A stretch of 64,000 nucleotides of DNA from JBBSNV01 sp964458605. GTDB lineage: Bacteria > Pseudomonadota > Alphaproteobacteria > Reyranellales > JAQSWP01. The notes under the pieces were generated by a model. The model had not been told where the DNA came from. It saw only the letters and a program-made list of their open reading frames with translations, and did not search any database. The position numbers and the translations under genes are program-made. Positions 9,345-16,253 of this stretch are shown in pieces. The stretch spans positions 1 to 64,000 of the forward strand of contig CAYWLS010000025.1 in assembly GCA_964458605.1 (NCBI GenBank), written 5' to 3'. Numbering within the stretch: the stretch's first letter is position 1; every line of letters starts with the position of its first letter.

Positions 9345-10499
9345 ATGGACGCCAATTCGCCGCCGCGCAGCAACGCCATCCCGCTCGATGCCGACGAAAT
9401 CCTGACCGGGATCGTGGAATGGGTCGGCATCGAGAGCCCATCGAGCGACGCCGCGGCGGTCAACCGCATGGTCGATCGCGTCGAAGGCGACATGCGCAAG
9501 ATCGGCGCCCAGGTCGAGCGCCAGCCGGGCAAGGACGGCTTCGGCGACGTGCTGATCGCCCGCACGCCGTGGGGCGAGGAGCCCGGCATCCTGGTGCTGT
9601 CGCATGTCGACACGGTGCATCCGATCGGCCTGCTCGACGGCGCGCTGAAGGTGCGGCGCGAGGGCGATGCGATCTTCGGTCCCGGCATCTACGACATGAA
9701 AGGCGGCGCCTATCTCGCCTATTACGCCTATCGCCATTTGGTACGGCTGGGCCAGCAGACCAGGCTCAAGGTCACCTTCATGTTCGTGCCCGACGAGGAG
9801 GTCGGCTCCAATACCTGCCGCGACCTGATCGAGGCCGAGGCGGTGAAGCACAAATACGCGCTGGTGATGGAGCCGGCGCGCGACGGCGGCAGGATCGTCA
9901 CTGCGCGCAAGGGCGTCGGCCGCTTCACCGTCAAGACCGTCGGCCGGCCGTCGCATTCGGGCGTGCGGCCGCAGGACGGGCGCAGCGCCATTAAGGAAAT
10001 GGCGCGCCAGATCCTCGATATCGAGGCGATGACCGATTTCGCCCGCGGCATCACCTTGAATGTCGGCACGATCAAGGGCGGCACCGGCACCAACGTGGTA
10101 CCGCAATTCTGCGAGGCCACCATCGACCTGCGCGTGCCCGACAAGGCTTCCGGCGAGGAAATGGTCGGGCGCATCCATGGGCTGAAGCCCTACGATCCTG
10201 ATGTCAGGCTCGAGATCCTGGGTGGCATGAATCGGCCGGCCTTCACCAAGGATGCGGGGATCGCCCGACTGTTCGAGCATGCGTGCGACTGCGCCCGGGA
10301 GCTGGGCTTCGAGCTGGCCGACGTGCCGATGACCGGCGGCGGCAGCGACGGCAACTTCACCGCGGCGCTGGGCATCCCGACCCTCGACGGGCTGGGACCC
10401 GACGGCAAGGGCGCACATACCGACTACGAGCAGATCTACTATTCCTCGCTCGAGGAGCGCACCCGGCTGATGCTGCGCCTGTTCGAAACCTTGACCTGA
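9345..10499 (+). CDS. M20-family zinc metallopeptidase (glutamate carboxypeptidase-like)
   Basis: A 384-residue cytoplasmic aminoacylase/carboxypeptidase. Zinc ligands and catalytic residues fit the M20 pattern: His87 in LSHVDTVHP, Asp117 in YDMKGG, Glu151-Glu152 in VPDEEVG (base and ligand), Glu176 in VMEPARDG and a C-terminal His in GKGAHTDYEQ. The dimerisation lid lies between, with RPSHSG. There is no signal peptide, unlike periplasmic CPG2. It starts a plus-strand run with a GNAT acetyltransferase (13 bp gap) and an N-acyl-D-amino-acid deacylase, which suggests turnover of N-acylated or gamma-linked amino acids. The exact substrate is not readable. Confidence 0.85.
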   Translation: MDANSPPRSNAIPLDADEILTGIVEWVGIESPSSDAAAVNRMVDRVEGDMRKIGAQVERQPGKDGFGDVLIARTPWGEEPGILVLSHVDTVHPIGLLDGALKVRREGDAIFGPGIYDMKGGAYLAYYAYRHLVRLGQQTRLKVTFMFVPDEEVGSNTCRDLIEAEAVKHKYALVMEPARDGGRIVTARKGVGRFTVKTVGRPSHSGVRPQDGRSAIKEMARQILDIEAMTDFARGITLNVGTIKGGTGTNVVPQFCEATIDLRVPDKASGEEMVGRIHGLKPYDPDVRLEILGGMNRPAFTKDAGIARLFEHACDCARELGFELADVPMTGGGSDGNFTAALGIPTLDGLGPDGKGAHTDYEQIYYSSLEERTRLMLRLFETLT

Positions 10500-10512
10500 C
10501 GAACGCCCGCCC

Positions 10513-10965
10513 ATGGCGACCATCGCGCTGCGTCAGGCCCGGATCGAGGACGCCGCGGCGATCCGCGCCCTGACCCGCATCGCCTACGCCAAATGGGTGG
10601 CGCGCACCGGCCGCGAGGCCAAGCCGATGACCGCCGACTACGATCACGTCGTGCGGCACCATCGCTTCGACCTGCTGGAAATCGATGGGCAACTGGCGGC
10701 GCTGATCGAGACCATCGAACAGCCCGACCACCTGCTGATCGAGAATGTCGCCGTGCTGCCGCAGCACCAGGGCCGCGGTCTGGGCCGCCGCCTGCTGGCG
10801 CTAGCCGAGGATCTGGCCCGGGCGCAGGGCCATGGCGAGATCAGGCTTTATACCAACAAGCTGTTTGTCGAGAATATCGCGCTATACCGGCGGTTGGGCT
10901 ACCGCATCGACCGCGAGGAAGCCAACGAGCGCGGCGTCGCCGTGCATATGAGCAAACCGCTCTGA
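10513..10965 (+). CDS. GNAT-family N-acetyltransferase
   Basis: A 150-residue acetyl-CoA-dependent acetyltransferase. The acetyl-CoA pyrophosphate loop is QHQGRGLGRRLL (residues about 88-99), preceded by the beta4 strand ENVAVLP, and the C-terminal motif B shows NIALYRRLGYR. It lies between M20 peptidase and D-aminoacylase genes with gaps of 13 and 14 bp, so the three are probably one unit; acetylation of an amino acid or D-amino acid is a reasonable guess from context only. No strong ribosome-binding site precedes the ATG at 10513, consistent with coupling. Confidence 0.85.
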   Translation: MATIALRQARIEDAAAIRALTRIAYAKWVARTGREAKPMTADYDHVVRHHRFDLLEIDGQLAALIETIEQPDHLLIENVAVLPQHQGRGLGRRLLALAEDLARAQGHGEIRLYTNKLFVENIALYRRLGYRIDREEANERGVAVHMSKPL

Positions 10966-10979
10966 CCAGGGAGATCGCC

Positions 10980-12410
10980 ATGGCGCGCGCCGACATCGTG
11001 TTCCGCAACGCCGAGATCTACGACGGCACCGGCGCGGCGCCGGTCAGGGGCGATGTCGCCATCGCGGGCGACCGCATCGTCGCGACCGGCGATCTGGGCG
11101 GCATGGCGGCCGACCGGGAGATCGACGCCAAGGGCAAGGCGCTGGCCCCCGGCTTCATCGACGTGCATACCCATGACGACCGCTATGTGCTGGACCGGCC
11201 GGCAGTGCCGGCCAAGGCCAGCCAGGGCGTGACCTCGGTGGTGGTGGGCAATTGCGGATTCTCCATGGCGCCCTACACACGCGCCGAGATCGCGCCCGAC
11301 AACTGGTTCGTCAGCGACCGCGACACCGCCTTCCCTACCGTGGCCGACTATGTCGGCCGGCTGGCCAAGGCGCCGCCGGCACTGAACGTCGCCATCCTGG
11401 TCGGCCACAATTCGCTGCGCGCCAATGCCATGAACGAGCTGGACAAGCCGGCCAGCGACGCCGAACTGGCAACCATGCAGGACCAGTTGCGCGAGGCGAT
11501 GGCGGCCGGCGCCATCGGCCTGTCGAGCGGGCTGTTCTATCCGCCGGGCCGCGCCGCCACCACGGCCGAAGTCACGGCGCTGGCGTCGGTGATGGCCAAG
11601 GACGACGGCCTTTACACCGCGCATATCCGCGACGAGCGCGAACACGTGCTCGACGCCATCGACGAAGCGGCACAGATCGGCCGCGATGCCGGCGTGCGGG
11701 TGGTGATCTCCCACCACAAGACGGCGGGCCGCGCCAATTTCGGCCGCACCGTGGAGACCCTGGCGCTGATCGCACGGCTGCAGAAGCATCAGGAACTGGG
11801 TTTCGACGTCTATCCCTACATTGCCTCGTCTACCGTGATGCTGCCGGATTATGTCGGCTCGGCCGACAAGGTGACCATCACCTGGTGCAAGGGCCGGCCT
11901 GAATTCTCCGGCAAGGATCTCGACGAAGTGGCCAAGGAACTTGGCCTGTCGCGGGTCGAGGCGGCCAAAGCCGTATCGCCAGCCGGCGCGATCTACTTCC
12001 AGATGAGCGAGGAGGACGTGCGCCGCGTCATGCAGTATCCCGGCGCCATGATCGGTTCCGACGGCCTGCCGTGGGACAGCATTCCCCATCCGCGGCTGTG
12101 GGGCACCTTCCCGCGCGTGCTGGGTCATTATGCGCGCGACGAGAAGCTGATGAGCCTGCCCGAGGCGGTGCACCGCATGACCGGTCGCCCGGCCTCCCAG
12201 TTCAAGCTGACCGACCGCGGCGCGATCCGCGCCGGCGCCTTCGCCGACCTGGTGCTGTTCGACAAAAGCACGATCATCGACAGCGCCACTTTCGATCATC
12301 CCGATCGGCCCGCCACCGGCATCGAGACGGTGATGGTCAACGGATCGACCGTCTGGCAGAGCGGCGACGAGACAGGTGCGAGGCCCGGGCGGACGCTGCT
12401 GCGAAGCTGA
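10980..12410 (+). CDS. N-acyl-D-amino-acid deacylase (amidohydrolase)
   Basis: A 476-residue metal-dependent amidohydrolase with the length and motifs of D-aminoacylase (EC 3.5.1.81/82). The metal-binding HxH is His63-Thr-His65 in DVHTHDDRYV, and Cys92 in NCGFS matches the zinc-binding Cys of the family. Later motifs are GLSSGLFYPPG, VVISHHK and MIGSDGLPWD. It would hydrolyse N-acyl-D-amino acids in the cytoplasm. Start ATG 10980 follows CCAGGGAGATCGCC. It closes the peptidase-GNAT-deacylase run. N-acetylglucosamine-type amidohydrolases are less likely because the Cys motif and D-aminoacylase-type C-terminus are present. Confidence 0.85.
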   Translation: MARADIVFRNAEIYDGTGAAPVRGDVAIAGDRIVATGDLGGMAADREIDAKGKALAPGFIDVHTHDDRYVLDRPAVPAKASQGVTSVVVGNCGFSMAPYTRAEIAPDNWFVSDRDTAFPTVADYVGRLAKAPPALNVAILVGHNSLRANAMNELDKPASDAELATMQDQLREAMAAGAIGLSSGLFYPPGRAATTAEVTALASVMAKDDGLYTAHIRDEREHVLDAIDEAAQIGRDAGVRVVISHHKTAGRANFGRTVETLALIARLQKHQELGFDVYPYIASSTVMLPDYVGSADKVTITWCKGRPEFSGKDLDEVAKELGLSRVEAAKAVSPAGAIYFQMSEEDVRRVMQYPGAMIGSDGLPWDSIPHPRLWGTFPRVLGHYARDEKLMSLPEAVHRMTGRPASQFKLTDRGAIRAGAFADLVLFDKSTIIDSATFDHPDRPATGIETVMVNGSTVWQSGDETGARPGRTLLRS

Positions 12411-12519
12411 CGCAGCAGCCTCGGGCAGCACGGTCTCAGCCGCAATTTTTCTTTCTTCCGCCGCGATTCCGCCGCGCATTTCCGCCGATCCCCTCGCACG
12501 CTTCGGATCGGGGCACGGA

Positions 12520-12535
12520 ACCGGATCGGTCCGGT
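12520..12535. promoter_or_regulatory. Inverted repeat upstream of the small exported protein
   Basis: ACCGGA-TCGG-TCCGGT is a perfect 6+6 palindrome 51 bp before the start at 12587, and related ACCGGACC and ATCGGAC sequences follow it. Position suits an operator or promoter-proximal site. The high GC content makes chance palindromes common, so this is tentative. Confidence 0.3.
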
Positions 12536-12586
12536 CACGTTGTTCCCACAGGTCTTACCGGACCTAAATCGGACGGAGGTTTTTCG

Positions 12587-12979
12587 ATGATTCGCAAATC
12601 GGCCTTGATCGTTGCTGCCGCCGCGATCGGCATTTCTGTGGCGCCGGGTCTGGGCCTGGGCGTGGCGGCGGCCCAGGGCAACTGCATGCCGGGCGACCGC
12701 ATCGACGGTTCGACCGCCGACCAGGCGGCCGCCAAGATGCGCGCGGCGGGCTATACCAATCTCAGCGGCTTCGCCAAAGGCTGCGACAATTTCTGGCATG
12801 CCATCGGCATGAAGAACGGCCAGCAGGTTGGCGTGATGCTCTCGCCGCAAGGCAGCGTGATGACCGAGAGCGCCATGAACGGATCGGCGCCGCCGGAATC
12901 GATCACCACCACCACGACGCCAGTGTCGCCGGGATACGCGCCGCCCCCTTCGATGCAATCGGCCGAGCCGCGCGGGTAG
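12587..12979 (+). CDS. Small exported protein of unknown function
   Basis: A 130-residue protein with a signal peptide (MIRKSALIVAAAAIGISVAP, cleavage likely near AAAQG at residue 30). A compact core with two Cys (NCMPGD and KGCDNFW) follows, with a pattern TADQAAAKMRAAGYTNLSGF ending in a GQQVGVMLSPQGSV strand pair that recalls PepSY-like folds. A low-complexity Thr/Pro/Ser tail (TTTTTPVSPGYAPPP) ends it. Start ATG 12587 follows GGACGGAGGTTTTTCG. It is probably a periplasmic or surface protein, transcribed alone, with a strong terminator behind it. Confidence 0.7.
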   Translation: MIRKSALIVAAAAIGISVAPGLGLGVAAAQGNCMPGDRIDGSTADQAAAKMRAAGYTNLSGFAKGCDNFWHAIGMKNGQQVGVMLSPQGSVMTESAMNGSAPPESITTTTTPVSPGYAPPPSMQSAEPRG

Positions 12980-13003
12980 CGCGACAACGGCCCCCTCATG
13001 CAA

Positions 13004-13034
13004 AGCGCCGGACGCCATCCGTCCGGCGCTTTTT
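13004..13034 (+). terminator. Intrinsic terminator
   Basis: AGCGCCGGACG (13004-13014), five-base loop, CGTCCGGCGCT (13020-13030), then TTTT. It lies 25 bp beyond the exported-protein gene and is a textbook rho-independent terminator. It also separates that gene from the convergent SDR. Confidence 0.85.
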
Positions 13035-13047
13035 CTTTGTCGGTCTG

Positions 13048-13887
13048 CTACCCCTCGATGCCGAACGCCTTGCGCATGCCGTTGAGCGCTTCCTGATGCG
13101 GCGTCCACTGGCGGCCGCCCACCACGCCGCCATCGACGATCAGGTCGTGGCCGTTGACGAAGCTCGATTCGTCCGAGGCCAGGAACACCGCCGCCCAGGC
13201 GATATCCTCGGGCAGGCCGGCGCGCGGGATCGGCTGCATCTTGGCCAACCCCGTCTTGACCGCCTCGGCCGTCTGCTCGGCCTTGTCGACCGACAGGCCG
13301 AGCGCCTTGCCGAAGATCCCCGTCGCGATGCCGCCCGGCGAGATCGAGTTGACCCGCACGTTCTGCTCGCCCAACTGCATGGCAACGCATTTGGTCAGAT
13401 GGATCACCGCCGCCTTGGCTGCCGAATAGATCATCGACGACGACAGCCCGGTGCGCGAACCGGCCACCGAACCGTTGTTGATGATGCTGCCGCTCTTCTG
13501 CCTCATCATGACCGGCGCCACCAGCTTCATGCCCAGCATGACCGAGCGCACCAAGGTGGCCATGGCGGCATCGAAGCCCGCCACCGGGATGGTCTCGATG
13601 CCGCCGACCGGCGCTGGCCCGCCGGCATTGTTGAACAGGCAGTCGATGCGCCCGTGCTTGGCCATGGCGAACTCGATCAGCGCCTTGAATTGCGCTTCAT
13701 CGGTCACGTCCGTCCGCACGAAATCGCCGCGCTCGCCTAGCGCCTTGGCGACCGACCTGCCCTCGGCTTCGCGCCGGCCGGCGATCACGACGTTGGCACC
13801 CAGCTCGGCGAAGATCTCCGCGGTGCGCTTGCCGATGCCGCTGGTGGCGCCGGTGACGATGCAGACCTTGTCCTTCAATCGCGACAT
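13048..13887 (-). CDS. Short-chain dehydrogenase/reductase
   Basis: A 279-residue classical SDR. TGATSGIG at residues 12-19 binds the cofactor, FNNAGG lies near 85, and the catalytic set is Ser140, Tyr154 and Lys158 (IYSAAKAA). The C-terminal tail after DLIVDGG is longer than usual (GGRQWTPHQEALNGMRKAF), a feature of some cyclohexanol/2,5-dichloro-diol-type dehydrogenases, but the substrate is unknown. Start ATG 13887 follows CCGGGGAGGAAAAA, a very good ribosome-binding site. It is monocistronic, divergent from a small membrane protein. Confidence 0.85.
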   Translation of the reverse strand: MSRLKDKVCIVTGATSGIGKRTAEIFAELGANVVIAGRREAEGRSVAKALGERGDFVRTDVTDEAQFKALIEFAMAKHGRIDCLFNNAGGPAPVGGIETIPVAGFDAAMATLVRSVMLGMKLVAPVMMRQKSGSIINNGSVAGSRTGLSSSMIYSAAKAAVIHLTKCVAMQLGEQNVRVNSISPGGIATGIFGKALGLSVDKAEQTAEAVKTGLAKMQPIPRAGLPEDIAWAAVFLASDESSFVNGHDLIVDGGVVGGRQWTPHQEALNGMRKAFGIEG

Positions 13888-13975
13888 TTTTTCCTCCCCG
13901 GTTTCGCACCGATACTAGGCCAAGCCGGCCAGCCCGGTGGATGCTATTTTGGCCGCCTATTCGACCGATGAGACC

Positions 13976-14389
13976 ATGAAAGTCGCGATCAAAGCCGGGG
14001 CGTTCTATTTCCTTCTGGTTTTTGCCGCGGCCTTCGCGCTGGGAGCGGTCCGCACCCGCCTGATCGAGCCCAACCTGGGCGAGTTCGCCGGCGTCGCGAT
14101 CGAGTTGCCGATCATCCTCGCCTGGTGCTGGATCGTATGCGGTTGGCTGGTGCGCCGTTTTCGCGTGCCGTCGCGCGCGGCCGAGCGCGTAACCATGGGC
14201 ATCATTGCATTCGTGCTGATCATCGCGGCGGATACGGCGATAGCCACGATCGGGCTGCAGCGATCGCTCGCCCAACACTTCGCCAACTACGCGCGGCCGC
14301 CCTTGATGCTTGGCTTGGCGGCGCAAGTACTGTTCGCCGCCATGCCCTGGATGCGCAGCAAAATCTTCAAACCGCGCTGCAGCGATTAG
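13976..14389 (+). CDS. Small integral membrane protein of unknown function
   Basis: A 137-residue polytopic protein with about four hydrophobic segments (AFYFLLVFAAAFALG near residue 8, IELPIILAWCWIVCGWLV, MGIIAFVLIIAADTAIATIG, and a weaker MLGLAAQVLFAAMPW). Conserved-looking charged loops include RTRLIEPNLGE. I do not assign a function. ATG 13976 puts the first helix right at the N-terminus; an in-frame ATG at 13937 would add 13 residues. Neither has a strong ribosome-binding site. The gene runs straight into the double palindromic repeat. Confidence 0.65.
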   Translation: MKVAIKAGAFYFLLVFAAAFALGAVRTRLIEPNLGEFAGVAIELPIILAWCWIVCGWLVRRFRVPSRAAERVTMGIIAFVLIIAADTAIATIGLQRSLAQHFANYARPPLMLGLAAQVLFAAMPWMRSKIFKPRCSD

Positions 14390-14448
14390 AGCAAATCACC
14401 TTTTGACGGAATCGTTCCGGATTCCGTCAAAAGGTGTGAATTTGCTCT
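14387..14448. repeat. Intergenic palindromic element, unit A
   Basis: Long imperfect palindrome: AGAGCAAATCACCTTTTGAC... pairs with ...GTCAAAAGGTGTGAATTTGC, centred at about 14416 with loop CGTTCCGG. It overlaps the last codon of the membrane-protein gene. It resembles the mobile intergenic palindromes (GAGCAAATTCAC ends) that I recall from several alphaproteobacterial genomes, though no named family is claimed. Confidence 0.75.
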
Positions 14449-14463
14449 ACACTTTAGAGAGAT

Positions 14464-14526
14464 AGAGCGGATTCACGCGATCGGATGGAAGCGTTGTCGC
14501 GCTTCCATCCGATCGTGATCCGCTCT
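14464..14526. repeat. Intergenic palindromic element, unit B (soeC 3' side)
   Basis: A second, near-perfect long palindrome: AGAGCGGATTCACGCGATCG... against ...CGATCGTGATCCGCTCT, with the inner arms GGATGGAAGCG/CGCTTCCATCC. The outer ends match unit A (GAGC-R-R-ATTCAC). It lies 16 bp after the soeC stop and could end the long minus-strand transcript. Confidence 0.8.
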
Positions 14527-14542
14527 CGCGGCGCGGTTCCCG

Positions 14543-15502
14543 TCAGGCGCTGGGAGCGCCGTAATAGAGCATGACGGTGTGCTTGGCCTCGGCGAAGAAC
14601 AGCCAGCGCTCGACCAGCGCGCCCATCAGGGCCAGCACGGCGGCAACCAGGGTCAGCGTCAACGCCGCCCAGAGCGGCAGGACCAGGCCCAGCAGCACCA
14701 GCAGCGCCGGCGCCAGCAGCCCCGCCACCTGGGCGATGAAGCGCAGCTTCAATGCATGCTTGCGCGCCACGCGATAGCCCATCTCCTTCATCAGGAAATT
14801 GGCCTGGGTATGCGGCGCCTCGAACAGACGCACCTTGCCCAGATGACCCAGCCCGGTGGCGCTCTCCGGCGTGCTGGCCGCCGGCACGGTGTCGATGAAG
14901 CGCCAATAGCCGCGCTTGGCCAGCAGCGCGACCAGCAGGCCCAGCCCCGCCACCACCGTGGCCACGACGATGGCGGTGCGGGCCGATCCTTGCGTGGCCA
15001 GCAGCACCGCATCGGCCAGCACTGCGCCGGTGCCCAGCGACAGGATCAGGTAGTTCGGCACCACGCGGCCATTGCACCAGGCATGGATCGGCTTGAGCGA
15101 ACGATAGATCATGCCGGTCGCCACCACGGTCGCCACGCATAGCGGCGCGCCCAGCAGCCCCAGCACGGTCAGCGGCCATTGCGCCGGGCTGAAGAAGGTG
15201 AACAGCAGCGCCAGCAGCCCGGTCGGGCCATAGGTCGCGACCGAGAACACGCCTTCCCGGCTCAGCCAGGAACTGCGCCACTGGCTGAAGGCCCGCCAAG
15301 CCCGCTCGGGCCGGCCCAGATGGAAGGTCGAGGACAGCAGGCCGAACGTCACCAGCGCAAAGCCGATGCCGAAGCCGATCAGGCCGGTCCACAGATCGGG
15401 CGAGACCAGGCCGAAGGCGATCAGCAGCGCCAACACGAACAGCAGGCCATACCCCGCGCCGGAGGCCACGGTAAAGAAGATGACGGAAAATGCCGGATGC
15501 AT
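14543..15502 (-). CDS. soeC: DmsC-like membrane anchor of a molybdoenzyme, SoeC-type
   Basis: A 319-residue integral membrane protein with about eight transmembrane helices, related to the DMSO reductase anchor DmsC. In a SoeABC complex it passes electrons from sulfite oxidation at the cytoplasmic face to the quinone pool. Start ATG 15502 gives an N-terminus MHPAFSVIFFTVASGAGYGL that is typical of the family; the upstream in-frame extension is Arg-rich and rejected. It is last of three genes, 10 bp after the ferredoxin subunit, and is followed by a long palindrome. DMSO, polysulfide and tetrathionate reductase anchors are alternatives; the choice rests on the catalytic subunit. Confidence 0.7.
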   Translation of the reverse strand: MHPAFSVIFFTVASGAGYGLLFVLALLIAFGLVSPDLWTGLIGFGIGFALVTFGLLSSTFHLGRPERAWRAFSQWRSSWLSREGVFSVATYGPTGLLALLFTFFSPAQWPLTVLGLLGAPLCVATVVATGMIYRSLKPIHAWCNGRVVPNYLILSLGTGAVLADAVLLATQGSARTAIVVATVVAGLGLLVALLAKRGYWRFIDTVPAASTPESATGLGHLGKVRLFEAPHTQANFLMKEMGYRVARKHALKLRFIAQVAGLLAPALLVLLGLVLPLWAALTLTLVAAVLALMGALVERWLFFAEAKHTVMLYYGAPSA

Positions 15503-15512
15503 GACGGGGTCC

Positions 15513-16253
15513 TCAGCGCGACAGCAGGCGGTCGAGCCAGCCCGCCACGCCGGTCGCCGGCTCGGGCGCCGACAAGGCATGGCTGGGGCTGCTGCAGTTG
15601 CCCGCTTCATGGGCGCGCGGCCGCGGCGGCAGGTATTTGTTGGTCGGCTTGTAGCCCAGCTCGGCCATCAGGTCGAAGCCGCCGCGCTCGGCCACCAGCT
15701 TGGACACTTTGCTTTCGGGGTCGGCCAGGTCGCCGAAATGGCGCGCCGAGGCCGGACAGGTCGCCACGCAGGCCGGTACGCGGTCGACTTCTTCCATGTT
15801 CTCGTTGTAGATGCGGTCGATGCACAGGGTGCATTTCTTCATGATGCCGGCATCGTAGTCGTATTCGCGCGCGCCATAGGGGCAGGCCCAGGAGCACAGC
15901 TTGCAGCCGATGCAGGTATCGGGATTGACCAGCACGATGCCGTCTTCGGCGCGCTTGTAGGACGCCCCGGTCGGACACACGGTGACACAGGCCGGCTCGG
16001 CGCAGTGCAGGCAGGATTTGGGGAAATGCACCGTTCGGCTCAGCGCTCCCTCGCCCGCCTCGAAGCTATGGATGCGGTTGAACCACACGCCCGCGGCTTC
16101 GGCGCCATAGGGATCGAAGTCGGGCAGCGGGCCGGCGGTGCCGCCAGTGTTCCACTCCTTGCAGTTCACCGCGCAGGCATGACAGCCGACGCAGGTATCG
16201 AGGTCGATCACCAGGCCCATTTGGCGTGGCGGGGTCGACGGCAGGCTGGTCAT
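15513..16253 (-). CDS. soeB: Four-cluster ferredoxin subunit of a molybdoenzyme, SoeB-type
   Basis: A 246-residue electron-transfer subunit with four [4Fe-4S] clusters. The Cys sets are 21/24/27/31 (CVGCHACAVNC), 81/84/89/93 (CLHCAEPACVTVC), 114/117/120/124 (CIGCKLCSWAC) and 141/144/162/166 (CTLC...CVATC). There is no signal peptide, which matches a cytoplasmic enzyme. It overlaps the catalytic gene by 4 bp (ATGA) and precedes the anchor gene by 10 bp. It shares the fold of DmsB, PhsB and NrfC; assignment to sulfite oxidation follows from its catalytic partner. Confidence 0.75.
   Translation of the reverse strand: MTSLPSTPPRQMGLVIDLDTCVGCHACAVNCKEWNTGGTAGPLPDFDPYGAEAAGVWFNRIHSFEAGEGALSRTVHFPKSCLHCAEPACVTVCPTGASYKRAEDGIVLVNPDTCIGCKLCSWACPYGAREYDYDAGIMKKCTLCIDRIYNENMEEVDRVPACVATCPASARHFGDLADPESKVSKLVAERGGFDLMAELGYKPTNKYLPPRPRAHEAGNCSSPSHALSAPEPATGVAGWLDRLLSR

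Noticed and set aside
14543..15502. Identification of the anchor as NrfD/PsrC type
   Set aside because: Length and helix pattern (MHPAFSVIFFTVASGAGYG) fit DmsC-type anchors better.
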